The notes under the pieces are model-generated. The model was not told the origin of the DNA. It ran no database searches and saw only the letters and a program-made list of their open reading frames with translations. The translations under genes and the position numbers were made by a program. Shown here piece by piece: positions 49,907 through 58,251 of a DNA stretch of 64,000 nucleotides. The DNA lies in assembly GCF_018129385.1 (NCBI RefSeq), contig NZ_JAFCLN010000015.1, positions 62,001-126,000 on the forward strand. The letters run 5' to 3'. The stretch comes from Bradyrhizobium lablabi (GTDB lineage Bacteria; Pseudomonadota; Alphaproteobacteria; Rhizobiales; Xanthobacteraceae). Position 1 is the stretch's first letter, and each line of letters starts with the position of its first letter.

Positions 49907-51346
49907 GTGAGCAGCGCGTCCCTGATCCTGACCGACGGCAGCCTTGCGCTCTCCGAGCCCAAGGCCGCCGGCGCACAGGGCAGCACGAAGGTGCTCGCCG
50001 CGTCGAGCCTGGGCAGCTGCCTCGTGTTCACCAGCAGCGCCGTCGTCACGGTCGCGCTCGCGGCGATTGGCCGAGACATGCACCTGTCGCCGCTCGATTT
50101 GCAGTGGGTGATGAACGCCGAGCTGCTGCCGCTCGCGGCCCTGACCCTGGTCGCCGGCGCTCTGGGTGACCGGTTCGGACAGAAGCGAATCTTCCTCGCG
50201 GGGATCGCTCTGTTTGGCCTGAGCGCGACCGCGATTGGTTTCGCGCCGAGTTTCGCCGCGCTCATCGCCGGCCGGTTCCTGCAAGGCCTGGGCGAAGCCT
50301 TGATCCTGCCCAACGGCCTTTCCGTGCTCGGGCAGGCCTTCCCCGCCGACAAGAAAGCCCATGCGGTCGGCATCTGGTCCGCCGCCGCGGCTGTCGCCAG
50401 CGGCATCGCGCCCGCGATCGCTGGCGCGATTCTCGATCACGGCTCCTGGCGGACGACCTTTCTGATGCTCCTGCCCGTCGTCGCCGGCGCGCTGGCCGTC
50501 GGCACCGTGTGGATACCCAGGGATTCCTCGACGAGCGACGCCCGGGGGGTCGACGTTGGTGGTGCGGTCTTTTCGACAGTCGGATTCGGCGGGCTGGGTG
50601 CGGGGCTGACCAGCCTGACCAACGGCGCCGATCTGAACCTTTGGGTGCTCGTCACCCTGATCGTCGGTCTCGGCGGCTTGGCCGGCCTCATCGTGACCGA
50701 ACGGCGATTGGGCGACAACGCCATGCTGCCTCCGTCCCTTTTCGCCTCGCGGTCGGTCGTCGGCGCGAACCTGTTCACCGCGCTGCTCTACGGCGCGTTC
50801 ACGGTCATGCTGACCCTGATCCCGTTCGTGATGATCCGGGGCGCACACCTGCCGACCCTGGTGGCGGGCCTGGCCTTCATTCCCCTGCAAGTGATGATCA
50901 CGGTCGTCTCGCCGCTTGCCGGCATGCTCTGCCGCGGGTTCGGCCGGCGCTTTCCGTTGTTCGCCGGCGGAGCCGTCGTCGCCTTGGGATGCGCCATGAC
51001 GCTCCGTATCGGTCCGCATGCAACCTATTGGGCGGACGTCTTCCCCGCCGTCCTGTTGCTGTCGCTGGGCATGAGCCTGGCGGTTGCGCCATTGACGACT
51101 CTCGTCCTCACCTCCGTCGAGCCCGATCGCGCCGGAACGGCGTCTGGTGTCAACGGCGCGGTCTCGCGCGCCGGGTCCCTCTTCGCCATCGCCCTGCTCG
51201 GCGGCGTCCTGCAACAGGGCGGTCCTCAGCTGTTCGCCGGATTCCACATGGCGATGGTTGCCGCGGCGGTCGCGTGCCTTCTCGCGGCGCTCGCGGTGTT
51301 CATTATCGAGCCGGGGCCTCACGTCGACTTCATCCCGCGAGACTGA
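49907..51346 (+). CDS. MFS drug/metabolite exporter (DHA2-like)
   Basis: 479 residues from GTG, with CTGAGGAGTTAG before it. About 14 membrane segments. N-terminal motif A GALGDRFGQKRIFLAG (about residues 85-100) and motif C-like region GIAPAIAGAILDHGSWRTTF (about 165-184), characteristic of antiporters. The size and the WVMNAELLPLAALTLVAGAL start match EmrB/QacA-type pumps. It may export the substrate or a toxic intermediate of the molybdoenzyme block. Confidence 0.9.
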   Translation: MSSASLILTDGSLALSEPKAAGAQGSTKVLAASSLGSCLVFTSSAVVTVALAAIGRDMHLSPLDLQWVMNAELLPLAALTLVAGALGDRFGQKRIFLAGIALFGLSATAIGFAPSFAALIAGRFLQGLGEALILPNGLSVLGQAFPADKKAHAVGIWSAAAAVASGIAPAIAGAILDHGSWRTTFLMLLPVVAGALAVGTVWIPRDSSTSDARGVDVGGAVFSTVGFGGLGAGLTSLTNGADLNLWVLVTLIVGLGGLAGLIVTERRLGDNAMLPPSLFASRSVVGANLFTALLYGAFTVMLTLIPFVMIRGAHLPTLVAGLAFIPLQVMITVVSPLAGMLCRGFGRRFPLFAGGAVVALGCAMTLRIGPHATYWADVFPAVLLLSLGMSLAVAPLTTLVLTSVEPDRAGTASGVNGAVSRAGSLFAIALLGGVLQQGGPQLFAGFHMAMVAAAVACLLAALAVFIIEPGPHVDFIPRD

Positions 51347-51397
51347 GCCGTTCGGTGTCCGTAATCAGCAGGCCGGCAACGCCGGCCAAGGCCGACG

Positions 51398-51829
51398 TCA
51401 TTGCGAGGACTGAAGCGACCCCAGCAACCCCTTCCCCGGCACATGATTGAGCTCGAGCCGGATGCCGTCGGGATCCTCGAACAGGATCGAGTAGTAGCCG
51501 GGCGCCCATGGATCCTCGCGCGGTGCGCGGATGATGTTCGTGCCGATCGTAACGAGGAAATTGTGCAGTTCGTCGACATCGCCGCGCTCGCGGGCGCGGA
51601 AGCAGAGGTGATGCAGGCCGATGCGGTTCTGGTCGAACGCGGCGCCTTCGTTTTCCGGCGACGGCGCGCGGATCGCGATCCCGGTGCGGCCGCCGACGGC
51701 ATAATAGACGCCGTCGGAATCGATCATCGGCTTCAGCCCAAGGAAGGGCAGCAGTTTTCGGTAGAACTCGCGCGAGCGTTCGAAATTCGACGCGGTCAGG
51801 AACACATGCGCGATGCCGTTGATCTCCAT
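51398..51829 (-). CDS. VOC superfamily (glyoxalase-like) protein
   Basis: 143 residues from the ATG at 51829, chosen because GGGGGAGACG precedes it. A single VOC module pair: MEINGIAHVFLTASNFERSR, LLPFLGLKPMIDSDGVYYAV, RIGLHHLCFRARERGDVDEL and YYSILFEDPDGIRLELNHV. Metal-ligand candidates are His 7, His 83 and Glu in RLELNH. Probably a dimeric lyase, isomerase or dioxygenase. Divergent from the SNase-like gene. Substrate unknown. Confidence 0.82.
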   Translation of the reverse strand: MEINGIAHVFLTASNFERSREFYRKLLPFLGLKPMIDSDGVYYAVGGRTGIAIRAPSPENEGAAFDQNRIGLHHLCFRARERGDVDELHNFLVTIGTNIIRAPREDPWAPGYYSILFEDPDGIRLELNHVPGKGLLGSLQSSQ

Positions 51830-51894
51830 CGTCTCCCCCTGCGCTGCCATTTCAGCTAGCCTGCCGGGCAGCATACAGGAACAGGCCGCACCTC

Positions 51895-52674
51895 GTGTCC
51901 CGAATCCGAAGCGCGCTGCCGCGCGCCGCACTCGCCCTCAGCCTCTGGCCGATCGTTGCGGCCGGCAACGCTATGGCTGCGCCCTGCTCGTTCGAACCGC
52001 AAGGCGAAGGCCGCGTCGCCGCCATCGTCGATGCACGCAGCTTTCGTCTCACCGACGGCCGCGAAATAAAACTTGCCGGCATCGAGCCGGCCGCGAGCGA
52101 TGCGATCAGCCGCAGCGCCGCGTTGTCGGCGCTCATTCTCGGACGCGACGTCACGCTGCGCGGGGCGGACGATGCGCCGGACCGCTACGGCCGCCAGCCG
52201 GCCTTTGTGTTCCTCGATGGCGCCGATAATTCAGTGCAGGCCGCGCTTCTTTCGCAGGGCGAGGCGCTGGTTTCCGCCGAGATCGCCGACAAGGACTGCG
52301 CGGCCAGCCTGCTGGCGGCCGAGGCCGCCGCCCGCGCCGCAAAAAGGGGCATTTGGGCCGGTTCGGCCGTCATAAAAAACGCCGAAAGTCCGGGCGATAT
52401 CTTGGCCGGGAATGGGCGTTTCATGCTGGTCGAAGGCAGGGTCTTGTCGGTAAGACAGGCCGGGGCAACCACTTATCTGAATTTCGGCCGGAACTGGACA
52501 CGGGACTTTGCTGTGACTATTTCGAGGCGCGTGCTACCGTCGCTGGAGGCGGCCGGCGTCGCGCCCAAGTCCTTGGAAAATCGGCGGATTCGGATTCGCG
52601 GTTTCATCGAAACGCGAACCGGACCGCGGATCGATCTGGTTCGGGCCGGACAGGTAGAACTGCTGGGCAACTAG
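51895..52674 (+). CDS. Staphylococcal nuclease-like (SNase/TNase fold) secreted protein
   Basis: 259 residues from GTG. Signal peptide (RAALALSLWPIVAAGNAMA, cut before APCSF). SNase-like OB fold: VAAIVDARSFRLTDGREIKL, AGIEPAASDA, DRYGRQPAFVFLDG, LLSQGEALVS, then AEAAARAAKRGIWAG. In active SNases the first motif reads RLxGIDxPE; here it is KLAGIEPAA, so at least one catalytic residue is replaced, although the later Arg (YGRQ) is kept. Nuclease activity is doubtful. Ends 68 nt before the M48 protease gene. Confidence 0.82.
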   Translation: MSRIRSALPRAALALSLWPIVAAGNAMAAPCSFEPQGEGRVAAIVDARSFRLTDGREIKLAGIEPAASDAISRSAALSALILGRDVTLRGADDAPDRYGRQPAFVFLDGADNSVQAALLSQGEALVSAEIADKDCAASLLAAEAAARAAKRGIWAGSAVIKNAESPGDILAGNGRFMLVEGRVLSVRQAGATTYLNFGRNWTRDFAVTISRRVLPSLEAAGVAPKSLENRRIRIRGFIETRTGPRIDLVRAGQVELLGN

Positions 52675-52741
52675 CGCTGGGCTCCCAATGGCGGGCGCCG
52701 GTTTTCGGACAAGGTCATGCGCGATAAGGCGCTCAAATTGA

Positions 52742-54253
52742 GTGGCTGAGGTGACTGGGATTTTGGGAGGGCACGCAAGGCAGGAAGGCCGTCGCCTCTG
52801 GGCGGCGCCCGTGCTGCTGTGCGCTGCATTCGCCCTGTCCGCCTGCGGCGGTCTTGGCGGTCTCGGCCGCTTCGAGACATCGGCGCCGACGCTGTCCGGC
52901 ACGCCCGCAAAACCAAACCGCACCATTGCGCATACGCCGGCGAGCGAGCGCGAGCATGAGCGCATCCTCGCCTCCTATGGCGGCGCCTATGACGATCCAA
53001 AACTGGAAGCGCTGATCGGCAAGACCGTCGATCGCCTGGTTGCGGTATCCGACAGGCCGGAGCAGGCCTACAAGGTCACCATCCTCAATTCCGGCGCGGT
53101 CAACGCCTTCGCGCTGCCGACAGGCCAGCTCTATGTCACGCGCGGCCTGGTCGCGCTCGCCAGCGACACCTCAGAGCTTTCTTCCGTGCTGAGCCATGAG
53201 ATGGCGCATGTGCTGGCCAAGCACGCCTCGATCCGCGAGGACCAGGCGCGCCAGGCCGCCGTCGTCACCCGCGTCGTCACCGACATGAGCAACGATCCCG
53301 ACCTCACCGCGCTGGCGCTGGCAAAAACAAAACTGACGATGGCGAGCTTCTCGCGGGCGCAGGAGTTCGAGGCCGACGGCATCGGCGTCGGCATTTCCGC
53401 AAAAGCAAAGTTCGATCCCTATGGCGCTTCGCGCTTCCTGTCCGCGATGGAACGCAACGCTGCGCTGAAGGCCGGCAAGACCTCGCTCGACCCGCGCGCG
53501 CAGGACTTTTTGTCGTCGCATCCGGCGACGCCCGAGCGCGTGCAGAATGCACGCAACACCGCGCGGCAATATACCTCGCCGGAAGGCGGCGAGCGCGACC
53601 GCGAGACGTATCTCGCCGCGATCGACAACATCGTCTATGGCGAAGACCCCAGCGAAGGCTTTGTGCGCGGCCGCCGCTTCCTGCATCCCAAGCTCGGCTT
53701 CACTTTCGCCGCGCCGGAAACTTTTACGCTCGACAACACCGCGCAGGCGGTGATCGGCGTGCGCGAGGGCGGCACGCAGGCGATGCGCTTCGACGTGGTG
53801 CGCGTGCCGGCGGAGCAGTCGCTGACCGACTATCTCAATTCCGGTTGGATGGAGAATGTCGACAAGGTCTCGACCGAGGAAGTCAGCATCAACGGTTTTC
53901 CCGGCGCCTCCGCCACCGCCAGCGGCGACCAGTGGCAGTTCAAGGTCTATGTGCTGCGCTTCGGCAGCGACGTCTATCGCTTCATCTTTGCCTCCAAGCA
54001 GCGGACCACCGAGAGCGATCGCAACGCGCGCGAGACCGTCAACTCGTTCCGCCGCCTGACGCTCGAGGAAATCCAGGCCGCGCGTCCCCTGCGCATCAAG
54101 GTGATCACCGTGCAGCCCGGCGACACCGTGGAATCGCTGTCCCACCGCATGGCCGGCGTCGACCGTCCCGCCGAGCGGTTCCGCATCCTGAACGGCCTCG
54201 AGCCGCACCAGCAGGTCAAGGTGCGCGACCGCGTGAAGATCGTGGTGGATTGA
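52742..54253 (+). CDS. M48-family zinc metalloprotease, lipoprotein, with C-terminal LysM-like segment
   Basis: 503 residues from GTG. Lipobox LSAC (Cys near 35) after a hydrophobic stretch, so it is an outer- or inner-membrane lipoprotein. Zinc motif HEMAH with a downstream FEADGIGV Glu (about residue 218), as in BepA/YfgC and LoiP. The middle region contains the conserved SSHPATPERVQNA phrase. The C-terminus KVITVQPGDTVESLSHRMAG resembles a LysM peptidoglycan-binding motif. It likely degrades misfolded outer-membrane proteins in the periplasm. Confidence 0.9.
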   Translation: MAEVTGILGGHARQEGRRLWAAPVLLCAAFALSACGGLGGLGRFETSAPTLSGTPAKPNRTIAHTPASEREHERILASYGGAYDDPKLEALIGKTVDRLVAVSDRPEQAYKVTILNSGAVNAFALPTGQLYVTRGLVALASDTSELSSVLSHEMAHVLAKHASIREDQARQAAVVTRVVTDMSNDPDLTALALAKTKLTMASFSRAQEFEADGIGVGISAKAKFDPYGASRFLSAMERNAALKAGKTSLDPRAQDFLSSHPATPERVQNARNTARQYTSPEGGERDRETYLAAIDNIVYGEDPSEGFVRGRRFLHPKLGFTFAAPETFTLDNTAQAVIGVREGGTQAMRFDVVRVPAEQSLTDYLNSGWMENVDKVSTEEVSINGFPGASATASGDQWQFKVYVLRFGSDVYRFIFASKQRTTESDRNARETVNSFRRLTLEEIQAARPLRIKVITVQPGDTVESLSHRMAGVDRPAERFRILNGLEPHQQVKVRDRVKIVVD

Positions 54254-54262
54254 GGTTCACCG

Positions 54263-54393
54263 TCGTCCCGGCCAAGCGAAGCGCGAGCCGGGACCCCTAC
54301 TCACAGCACCCTATTGTCATGCTTCGCTGGAGCGCCAGCGAGTTTCACCACACCCACCTGTGGTTATGGGTCCCCGCTTCCGCCGGGACGACG
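54263..54393. repeat. Paired intergenic palindromic repeat
   Basis: CGTCGTCCCGGCCAAGCGAAGCGCGAGCCGGGACCCC at the left and TATGGGTCCCCGCTTCCGCCGGGACGACGG at the right. Third copy of the family seen at 7676 and 11267. It sits between the protease and GntR genes, both on the plus strand. Confidence 0.85.
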
Positions 54394-54423
54394 GATGAGG
54401 CTGTGGCCTCTGCACGCTTCCAT

Positions 54424-54442
54424 GATATATGATCGATATATG
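54424..54442. promoter_or_regulatory. Tandem GATATATG repeats before the GntR gene
   Basis: GATATATG at 54424-54431 and again at 54435-54442, 11 bp apart (one helical turn), 39 bp before the GntR start. TATGAT at 54428-54433 could be a -10 box. Related TGATATAT sites lie before the Liv operon and the hydroxylase. Probably an autoregulatory site. Confidence 0.5.
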
Positions 54443-54480
54443 CTTGGGTTGGGCGGTGATCCGCCTGTTCGCAAGCCGCA

Positions 54481-55179
54481 ATGAGGGGCGTCTTGAAAGC
54501 AAAAACTTCGACAAAGCGGCGAGCCCGCAACGGCGAGGCCGAGGACGGCACTCTCACCGACCGGGCCTATCGCGAGCTTGAGGAGATGATCGTCACCCTG
54601 CAATTGTCGCCCGGCACGATTCTATCGGAACAGGCGCTGGCGCAACGGCTGAAGATCGGGCGCACCCCGATCCGCGAAGCGCTACAGCGGCTGGCGCGCG
54701 ACGGCCTCGTCGTGATCATGCCGAGGCGCGGCATCATGGTCTCCGAGATCAATCTGCGCCTGCAATTGCGGCTGCTGGAGGTCCGGCGCGAGCTGGAGCG
54801 GCTGATGGCCTCGCTCGCCGCCGAGCGCGCCACGCCGGAAGAGCGCGCCGAATTCGCCGAAGTGGCGCAGGCCATGATGGAAGCCGCGGAAAAGTCCGAC
54901 GACATCGCCTTCATGCGGCTCGACCAGCGCTTCAACATGCTGATCGCCACCGCGGCGCGCAACGAATTCGCCCGGCGCTCGATGGGACTGATGAACGCGC
55001 TGTCGCGCCGGTTCTGGTACCAGCACTATCAGGAGGTCGCCGACCTGCCGCTGGCTGCAAAGCTGCACGCCGCAGTCGCCGAAGCCGTGTCGCAGAAAAA
55101 GGCCAAGGCCGCCGCGATCGCCTCCGACAAGTTGATCGACTACATCGAGGATTTCGCGCGAAAGACGCTGGATACTTGA
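54481..55179 (+). CDS. GntR-family (FCD subfamily) transcriptional regulator
   Basis: 232 residues. N-terminal winged helix: RAYRELEEMIVTLQLSPGTI, LSEQALAQRLKIGRTPIREA (about residues 48-67), LARDGLVVIMPRRGIMVSEI. The C-terminal helical FCD domain has VRRELERLMASLAAERATPE and DQRFNMLIATAARNEFARRS, where an Asp and an Asn sit near the expected metal/ligand pocket. Such regulators bind organic acids or CoA esters. The neighbouring Liv/alcohol dehydrogenase operon, transcribed convergently, is the likely target along with its own promoter. Confidence 0.92.
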   Translation: MRGVLKAKTSTKRRARNGEAEDGTLTDRAYRELEEMIVTLQLSPGTILSEQALAQRLKIGRTPIREALQRLARDGLVVIMPRRGIMVSEINLRLQLRLLEVRRELERLMASLAAERATPEERAEFAEVAQAMMEAAEKSDDIAFMRLDQRFNMLIATAARNEFARRSMGLMNALSRRFWYQHYQEVADLPLAAKLHAAVAEAVSQKKAKAAAIASDKLIDYIEDFARKTLDT

Positions 55180-55201
55180 GCGGGCGGCCCGCGCCGCCGC
55201 C

Positions 55202-55281
55202 GTAGGGTGGGTAGAGCGCAGCGAAACCCATCAATTCTCGCACAACCAGATGATGGGTTTCGCTTCGCTCTACCCATCCTA
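55202..55281. repeat. Palindromic repeat (GTAGGGTGGGTAGAGCG type)
   Basis: GTAGGGTGGGTAGAGCGCAGCGAAACCCATCA with the complementary arm TGATGGGTTTCGCTTCGCTCTACCCATCCTAC. It makes a long stem of about 32 bp between the convergent GntR and alcohol dehydrogenase genes, where it could end both transcripts. Confidence 0.87.
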
Positions 55282-55289
55282 CAGGCAAA

Positions 55290-56402
55290 TTATTCAAACA
55301 TAATCACGCTGCGGATGGTCTCGCCGCGCTTCAGCGCCGCAAAGCCCTCGTTGATTTCCTCCAGCGCAATGCGGCGCGAGATCAATTCATCCAGCATCAA
55401 GGCGCCGTCGAGATAGGCCCGCGCCAGCAGGGGAAAATCGCGGCGTGGGCGCGCGTTGCCGTAGCTGGAGCGGCGGATCCGCTTCTCCTGCATCAGCGAG
55501 CCCCAGCGGAACGACACGTCCTTTTCGACATCGACCTTGCCGAGCCAGATCACATGGCCACCGGGCCGCACCGCCTCGGTGGTAGAGCGGAATGCCGCCG
55601 CGCTGCCGGCCGCCTCGATCACCACATCGACGCCGCGGCCGCCGGTCGCGCGTTTCCCAAAGGCAACCGCATCTTCCTTCGATGCGTTGACACCCTCCGT
55701 CGCGCCCATTTTGGCAGCAAGCGCCAGCTTGGCCGGGTCGAGATCGACCGCGATGATGGCGCCGGCGCCGGCCAGCCGCGCGCCCTGCACCGCAGACAAT
55801 CCCACCGCGCCGCAGCCGATCACCATCACGGTGTCGCCATGCGCGATGGCGCCGAGATTGAGCGCGCCACCGGCGCCGGTCATCACGCCGCAGCCGATCA
55901 GGCAGGCGCGGTCGAACGGGATTTCCTTCGGCACCGGGATCGCCTGCTGATCGGAGACGATGCAATATTCGCCGAACGAGCCCAGAAACATCAGTTGCCG
56001 GACCTCGTTGCCATCGGCCAGCGCCGCGCGGCTGCCGCCGTCGAACGCGCGCGCCTTCGGGCCTTCGCCGAGATACTGTTCGCACAGGATCGGCGCGTCG
56101 CGGTCGCAATAGAAGCAATGCCCGCAATGCGGATTCCAGGACAGCACGACGTGGTCGCCCACCTTGACGCCGCGCACCGCTGCGCCGGTCTGCTCGACCA
56201 CGCCCGCCGCTTCATGGCCGAGCACGATCGGCATGGGATAGCGCAGCGAGCCGTCGATCACTTCGAGATCGGTATGGCAGAGGCCGGCGGCGCGGATCCG
56301 CACCAGTACGTCCGTCGGCTGCAATTCAGCAGCGGTGACTTTCTCGATAGACAGCGGCGTCTGCGCCGCATGCAGCACGGCGGCCCGGTATTGCAGCGAC
56401 AT
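55290..56402 (-). CDS. Zinc-dependent alcohol dehydrogenase (NDMA/class III-like)
   Basis: 370 residues. GroES domain with catalytic-zinc CHTDLEV (about residue 43) and GHEAAGVVEQTGAAV, structural-zinc CGHCFYCDRDAPILC (about 96-110), then nucleotide motif VIGCGAVGLSAVQGARLAGA (about 196-215) and IIAVDLDPAKL (Asp, so NAD). Glutathione-dependent formaldehyde dehydrogenase and other class III-like enzymes share this form. It is last in the Liv operon, right after the DUF6166-like gene, so it probably oxidises an alcohol derived from the imported compound. Confidence 0.9.
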   Translation of the reverse strand: MSLQYRAAVLHAAQTPLSIEKVTAAELQPTDVLVRIRAAGLCHTDLEVIDGSLRYPMPIVLGHEAAGVVEQTGAAVRGVKVGDHVVLSWNPHCGHCFYCDRDAPILCEQYLGEGPKARAFDGGSRAALADGNEVRQLMFLGSFGEYCIVSDQQAIPVPKEIPFDRACLIGCGVMTGAGGALNLGAIAHGDTVMVIGCGAVGLSAVQGARLAGAGAIIAVDLDPAKLALAAKMGATEGVNASKEDAVAFGKRATGGRGVDVVIEAAGSAAAFRSTTEAVRPGGHVIWLGKVDVEKDVSFRWGSLMQEKRIRRSSYGNARPRRDFPLLARAYLDGALMLDELISRRIALEEINEGFAALKRGETIRSVIMFE

Positions 56403-56711
56403 TCAGGCGACCGCCTTGCCGGGAAGCGCCGTCAGCGCCAGATCGATGTCATCGGACGTCATTTCCCACTCATTGCCGAAATTGGCGACCACCGCCTGCA
56501 TAAAGCCCTCGACCGCCGCTTTGGCGGCATTTTGGTCACCGAGATGATCGACCAATAGCGCCAGCGCAAGCTGGCGCGGCTCCGGGCCCTCATAGCTCCA
56601 CTCAAAACCGTTTTTGGTGTACTCGGCCACGCCGGTGGCGGGATCGAGCGGCGCGCCGTCGACAGTCACCTTGACGCCATCGATGGTGCGGTCTCCGATA
56701 TAGTGTTTCAT
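56403..56711 (-). CDS. DUF6166-like small protein
   Basis: 102 residues. KHYIGDRTIDGVKVTVDGAP and NGFEWSYEGPEPRQLALALL, then DHLGDQNAAKAAVEGFMQAV and WEMTSDDIDLAL. This matches the layout I associate with DUF6166, a widespread small cytoplasmic domain of unknown role. Its stop directly abuts the alcohol dehydrogenase start (no gap), and it begins 16 nt after the LivF stop, so it is an integral part of the operon. No enzymatic residues can be named. Confidence 0.78.
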   Translation of the reverse strand: MKHYIGDRTIDGVKVTVDGAPLDPATGVAEYTKNGFEWSYEGPEPRQLALALLVDHLGDQNAAKAAVEGFMQAVVANFGNEWEMTSDDIDLALTALPGKAVA

Positions 56712-56727
56712 GCTGCTCTCCTATCTT

Positions 56728-57450
56728 TTATGAGGCAGTCTCGACCTGGCCTGCGATCACCCGCATGACATTGCGATCGCGATGGGCTTGCGCCAGCGTA
56801 CCCGAAAACATCACCTCGCCGCGCTCCAATACATAGATGCGGTCGGCATATTCGGGAATGTGGTGCACGTTGGATTCGGCCATCAGCACGCCCTTGCCCA
56901 TGGCGCGGATCGAGGCGACCCCTTCCGCGATCAGCGGAATGATCGCCGGCGACAATCCTTCGAACGGCTCGTCCAGCAGCAGCAACTTCGGATCGAGCGT
57001 CAGCGCGCGGGCGATCGACACCATCTTGCGCTCGCCGCCCGACAATTGCGCGCCGCCGCGCGCCAGATATTGCCGCAGCTTTGGAAACACCGTGTAGGCT
57101 TCTTCGGTGCGGACATTGGCCGCCCGGCCGGTCGGCCGCGTCCAGGTCGAGAGTTCGATATTCTCCGCGACCGTCAGATCGGCATAGACCTCGGACTCCT
57201 CGGGCGAAAAGCCGATGCCGGCTTGCGCGATCTGCCAGGTCGCAAGCTTCGTGAGATCGGTGCCCTCGAAGGTGATGCTGCCCGCTAGCGGACGGCGATA
57301 GCCCATGATGCTGCGAAACGTCGTGGTCTTGCCGGCGCCGTTGCGCCCCACAAGGCAAACGAGTTCGCCCGCGCCCACCGTCAGGCTGATGCCGTTGAGG
57401 ATGCGGCTGCCCTCGATATCGACCTTGAGGTTCGACAGGTCCAGCATCAA
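56728..57450 (-). CDS. Branched-chain-type ABC transporter ATP-binding protein (LivF)
   Basis: 240 residues. Walker A GRNGAGKTT (about residues 35-43), FSPEESEVYADLTVAENIEL, signature LSGGERKMVSIARAL (about 137-151), Walker B LLLLDEPFEGLSP, His in the ESNVHHIPEYADR switch. The EGLSP tail after Walker B is typical of LivF rather than LivG. Overlaps LivG by 4 nt. Confidence 0.94.
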   Translation of the reverse strand: MMLDLSNLKVDIEGSRILNGISLTVGAGELVCLVGRNGAGKTTTFRSIMGYRRPLAGSITFEGTDLTKLATWQIAQAGIGFSPEESEVYADLTVAENIELSTWTRPTGRAANVRTEEAYTVFPKLRQYLARGGAQLSGGERKMVSIARALTLDPKLLLLDEPFEGLSPAIIPLIAEGVASIRAMGKGVLMAESNVHHIPEYADRIYVLERGEVMFSGTLAQAHRDRNVMRVIAGQVETAS

Positions 57451-58250
57451 TGCGCCTTCTTGCTTTGCGGACGGGTTCCGACCACGGCCGCGATCATCGC
57501 CGGGTCCTTGAAGAACGCGTCGGGCGGCATGTCGGCGAGCATGGCGCCGCCCTGTAGCGCGACGATACGGTGTGAATAGCGCTCGACCAGGTCCATGTCG
57601 TGCTCGACCTGCACGATGGCGCGGACGCCGGCCGCCTTCGCGGCGGTGACCAGCACCTCCATGATGGCATGCTTGTCGCCGGTCGAGACGCCGCTGGTCG
57701 GCTCGTCGAGCAGGATCACGGTCGGATTGAGCGCAAAAGCGCTAGCGATGTCGAGCAGCTTCTTTTCACCTTGGGAAAGCGTCGAAGCGACGGTATCGAG
57801 TTTGCCGCGCAGGCCCAGCACCTCGGCGACGCGCTCGATATCGGCTTGCAGGACGCTGTCCCGCCACAGCGAGCGGAACGGATTGGCGATGCGCCGCAGC
57901 CGTGACGCCACCGCGACCGCCAGCGTTTCGCGCACCGTGAGCGCCGGAAAGATATTCACCAGTTGAAAAGCGCGCGACATGCCGCGGCGCGCCAGCTCCA
58001 CCGGGCCGACGCCGGCGATGTCCTGGCCGAGAAAGCGCACTTCTCCGACCGTCGGCCGCAACAGGCCGGTGACGACATTGACCAGCGTGGTCTTGCCGGC
58101 GCCGTTCGGCCCGACGATCGAGACGAATTCGCCGTCGCTGACAGCAAAGGAAATGTCGCGCAGCGCCGTAAACGGGCCGTAGCTCTTGGTGACGTTGATC
58201 GTCTCGAACAAGGGTTCGGCGTTGGGAGCGGCGGCGCGATTGGGCTGCAT
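57447..58250 (-). CDS. Branched-chain-type ABC transporter ATP-binding protein (LivG)
   Basis: 267 residues. Walker A GPNGAGKTT (about residues 43-51), ISRAFQLVNIFPALTVRETL, signature LSQGEKKLLDIASAF (about 155-169), Walker B VILLDEPTSGVSTGD, VEHDMDLV His switch, and the LivG-type C-terminal tail MLADMPPDAFFKDPAMIAAV. It starts 1 nt after the LivM stop. Confidence 0.95.
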   Translation of the reverse strand: MQPNRAAAPNAEPLFETINVTKSYGPFTALRDISFAVSDGEFVSIVGPNGAGKTTLVNVVTGLLRPTVGEVRFLGQDIAGVGPVELARRGMSRAFQLVNIFPALTVRETLAVAVASRLRRIANPFRSLWRDSVLQADIERVAEVLGLRGKLDTVASTLSQGEKKLLDIASAFALNPTVILLDEPTSGVSTGDKHAIMEVLVTAAKAAGVRAIVQVEHDMDLVERYSHRIVALQGGAMLADMPPDAFFKDPAMIAAVVGTRPQSKKAH

Positions 58251-58251
58251 C

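Noticed and set aside
42872..51346. The molybdoenzyme block as a complete genomic island.
   Set aside because: There are no flanking tRNA, integrase, IS element or direct repeats; only a modest drop in GC in the large subunit. Kept as a possible transfer, not as an island.
55202..55281. The long palindromes, considered as insertion sequences or CRISPR parts.
   Set aside because: They have no transposase, no regular spacing and no array of unique spacers. They fit known intergenic palindromic repeat families.
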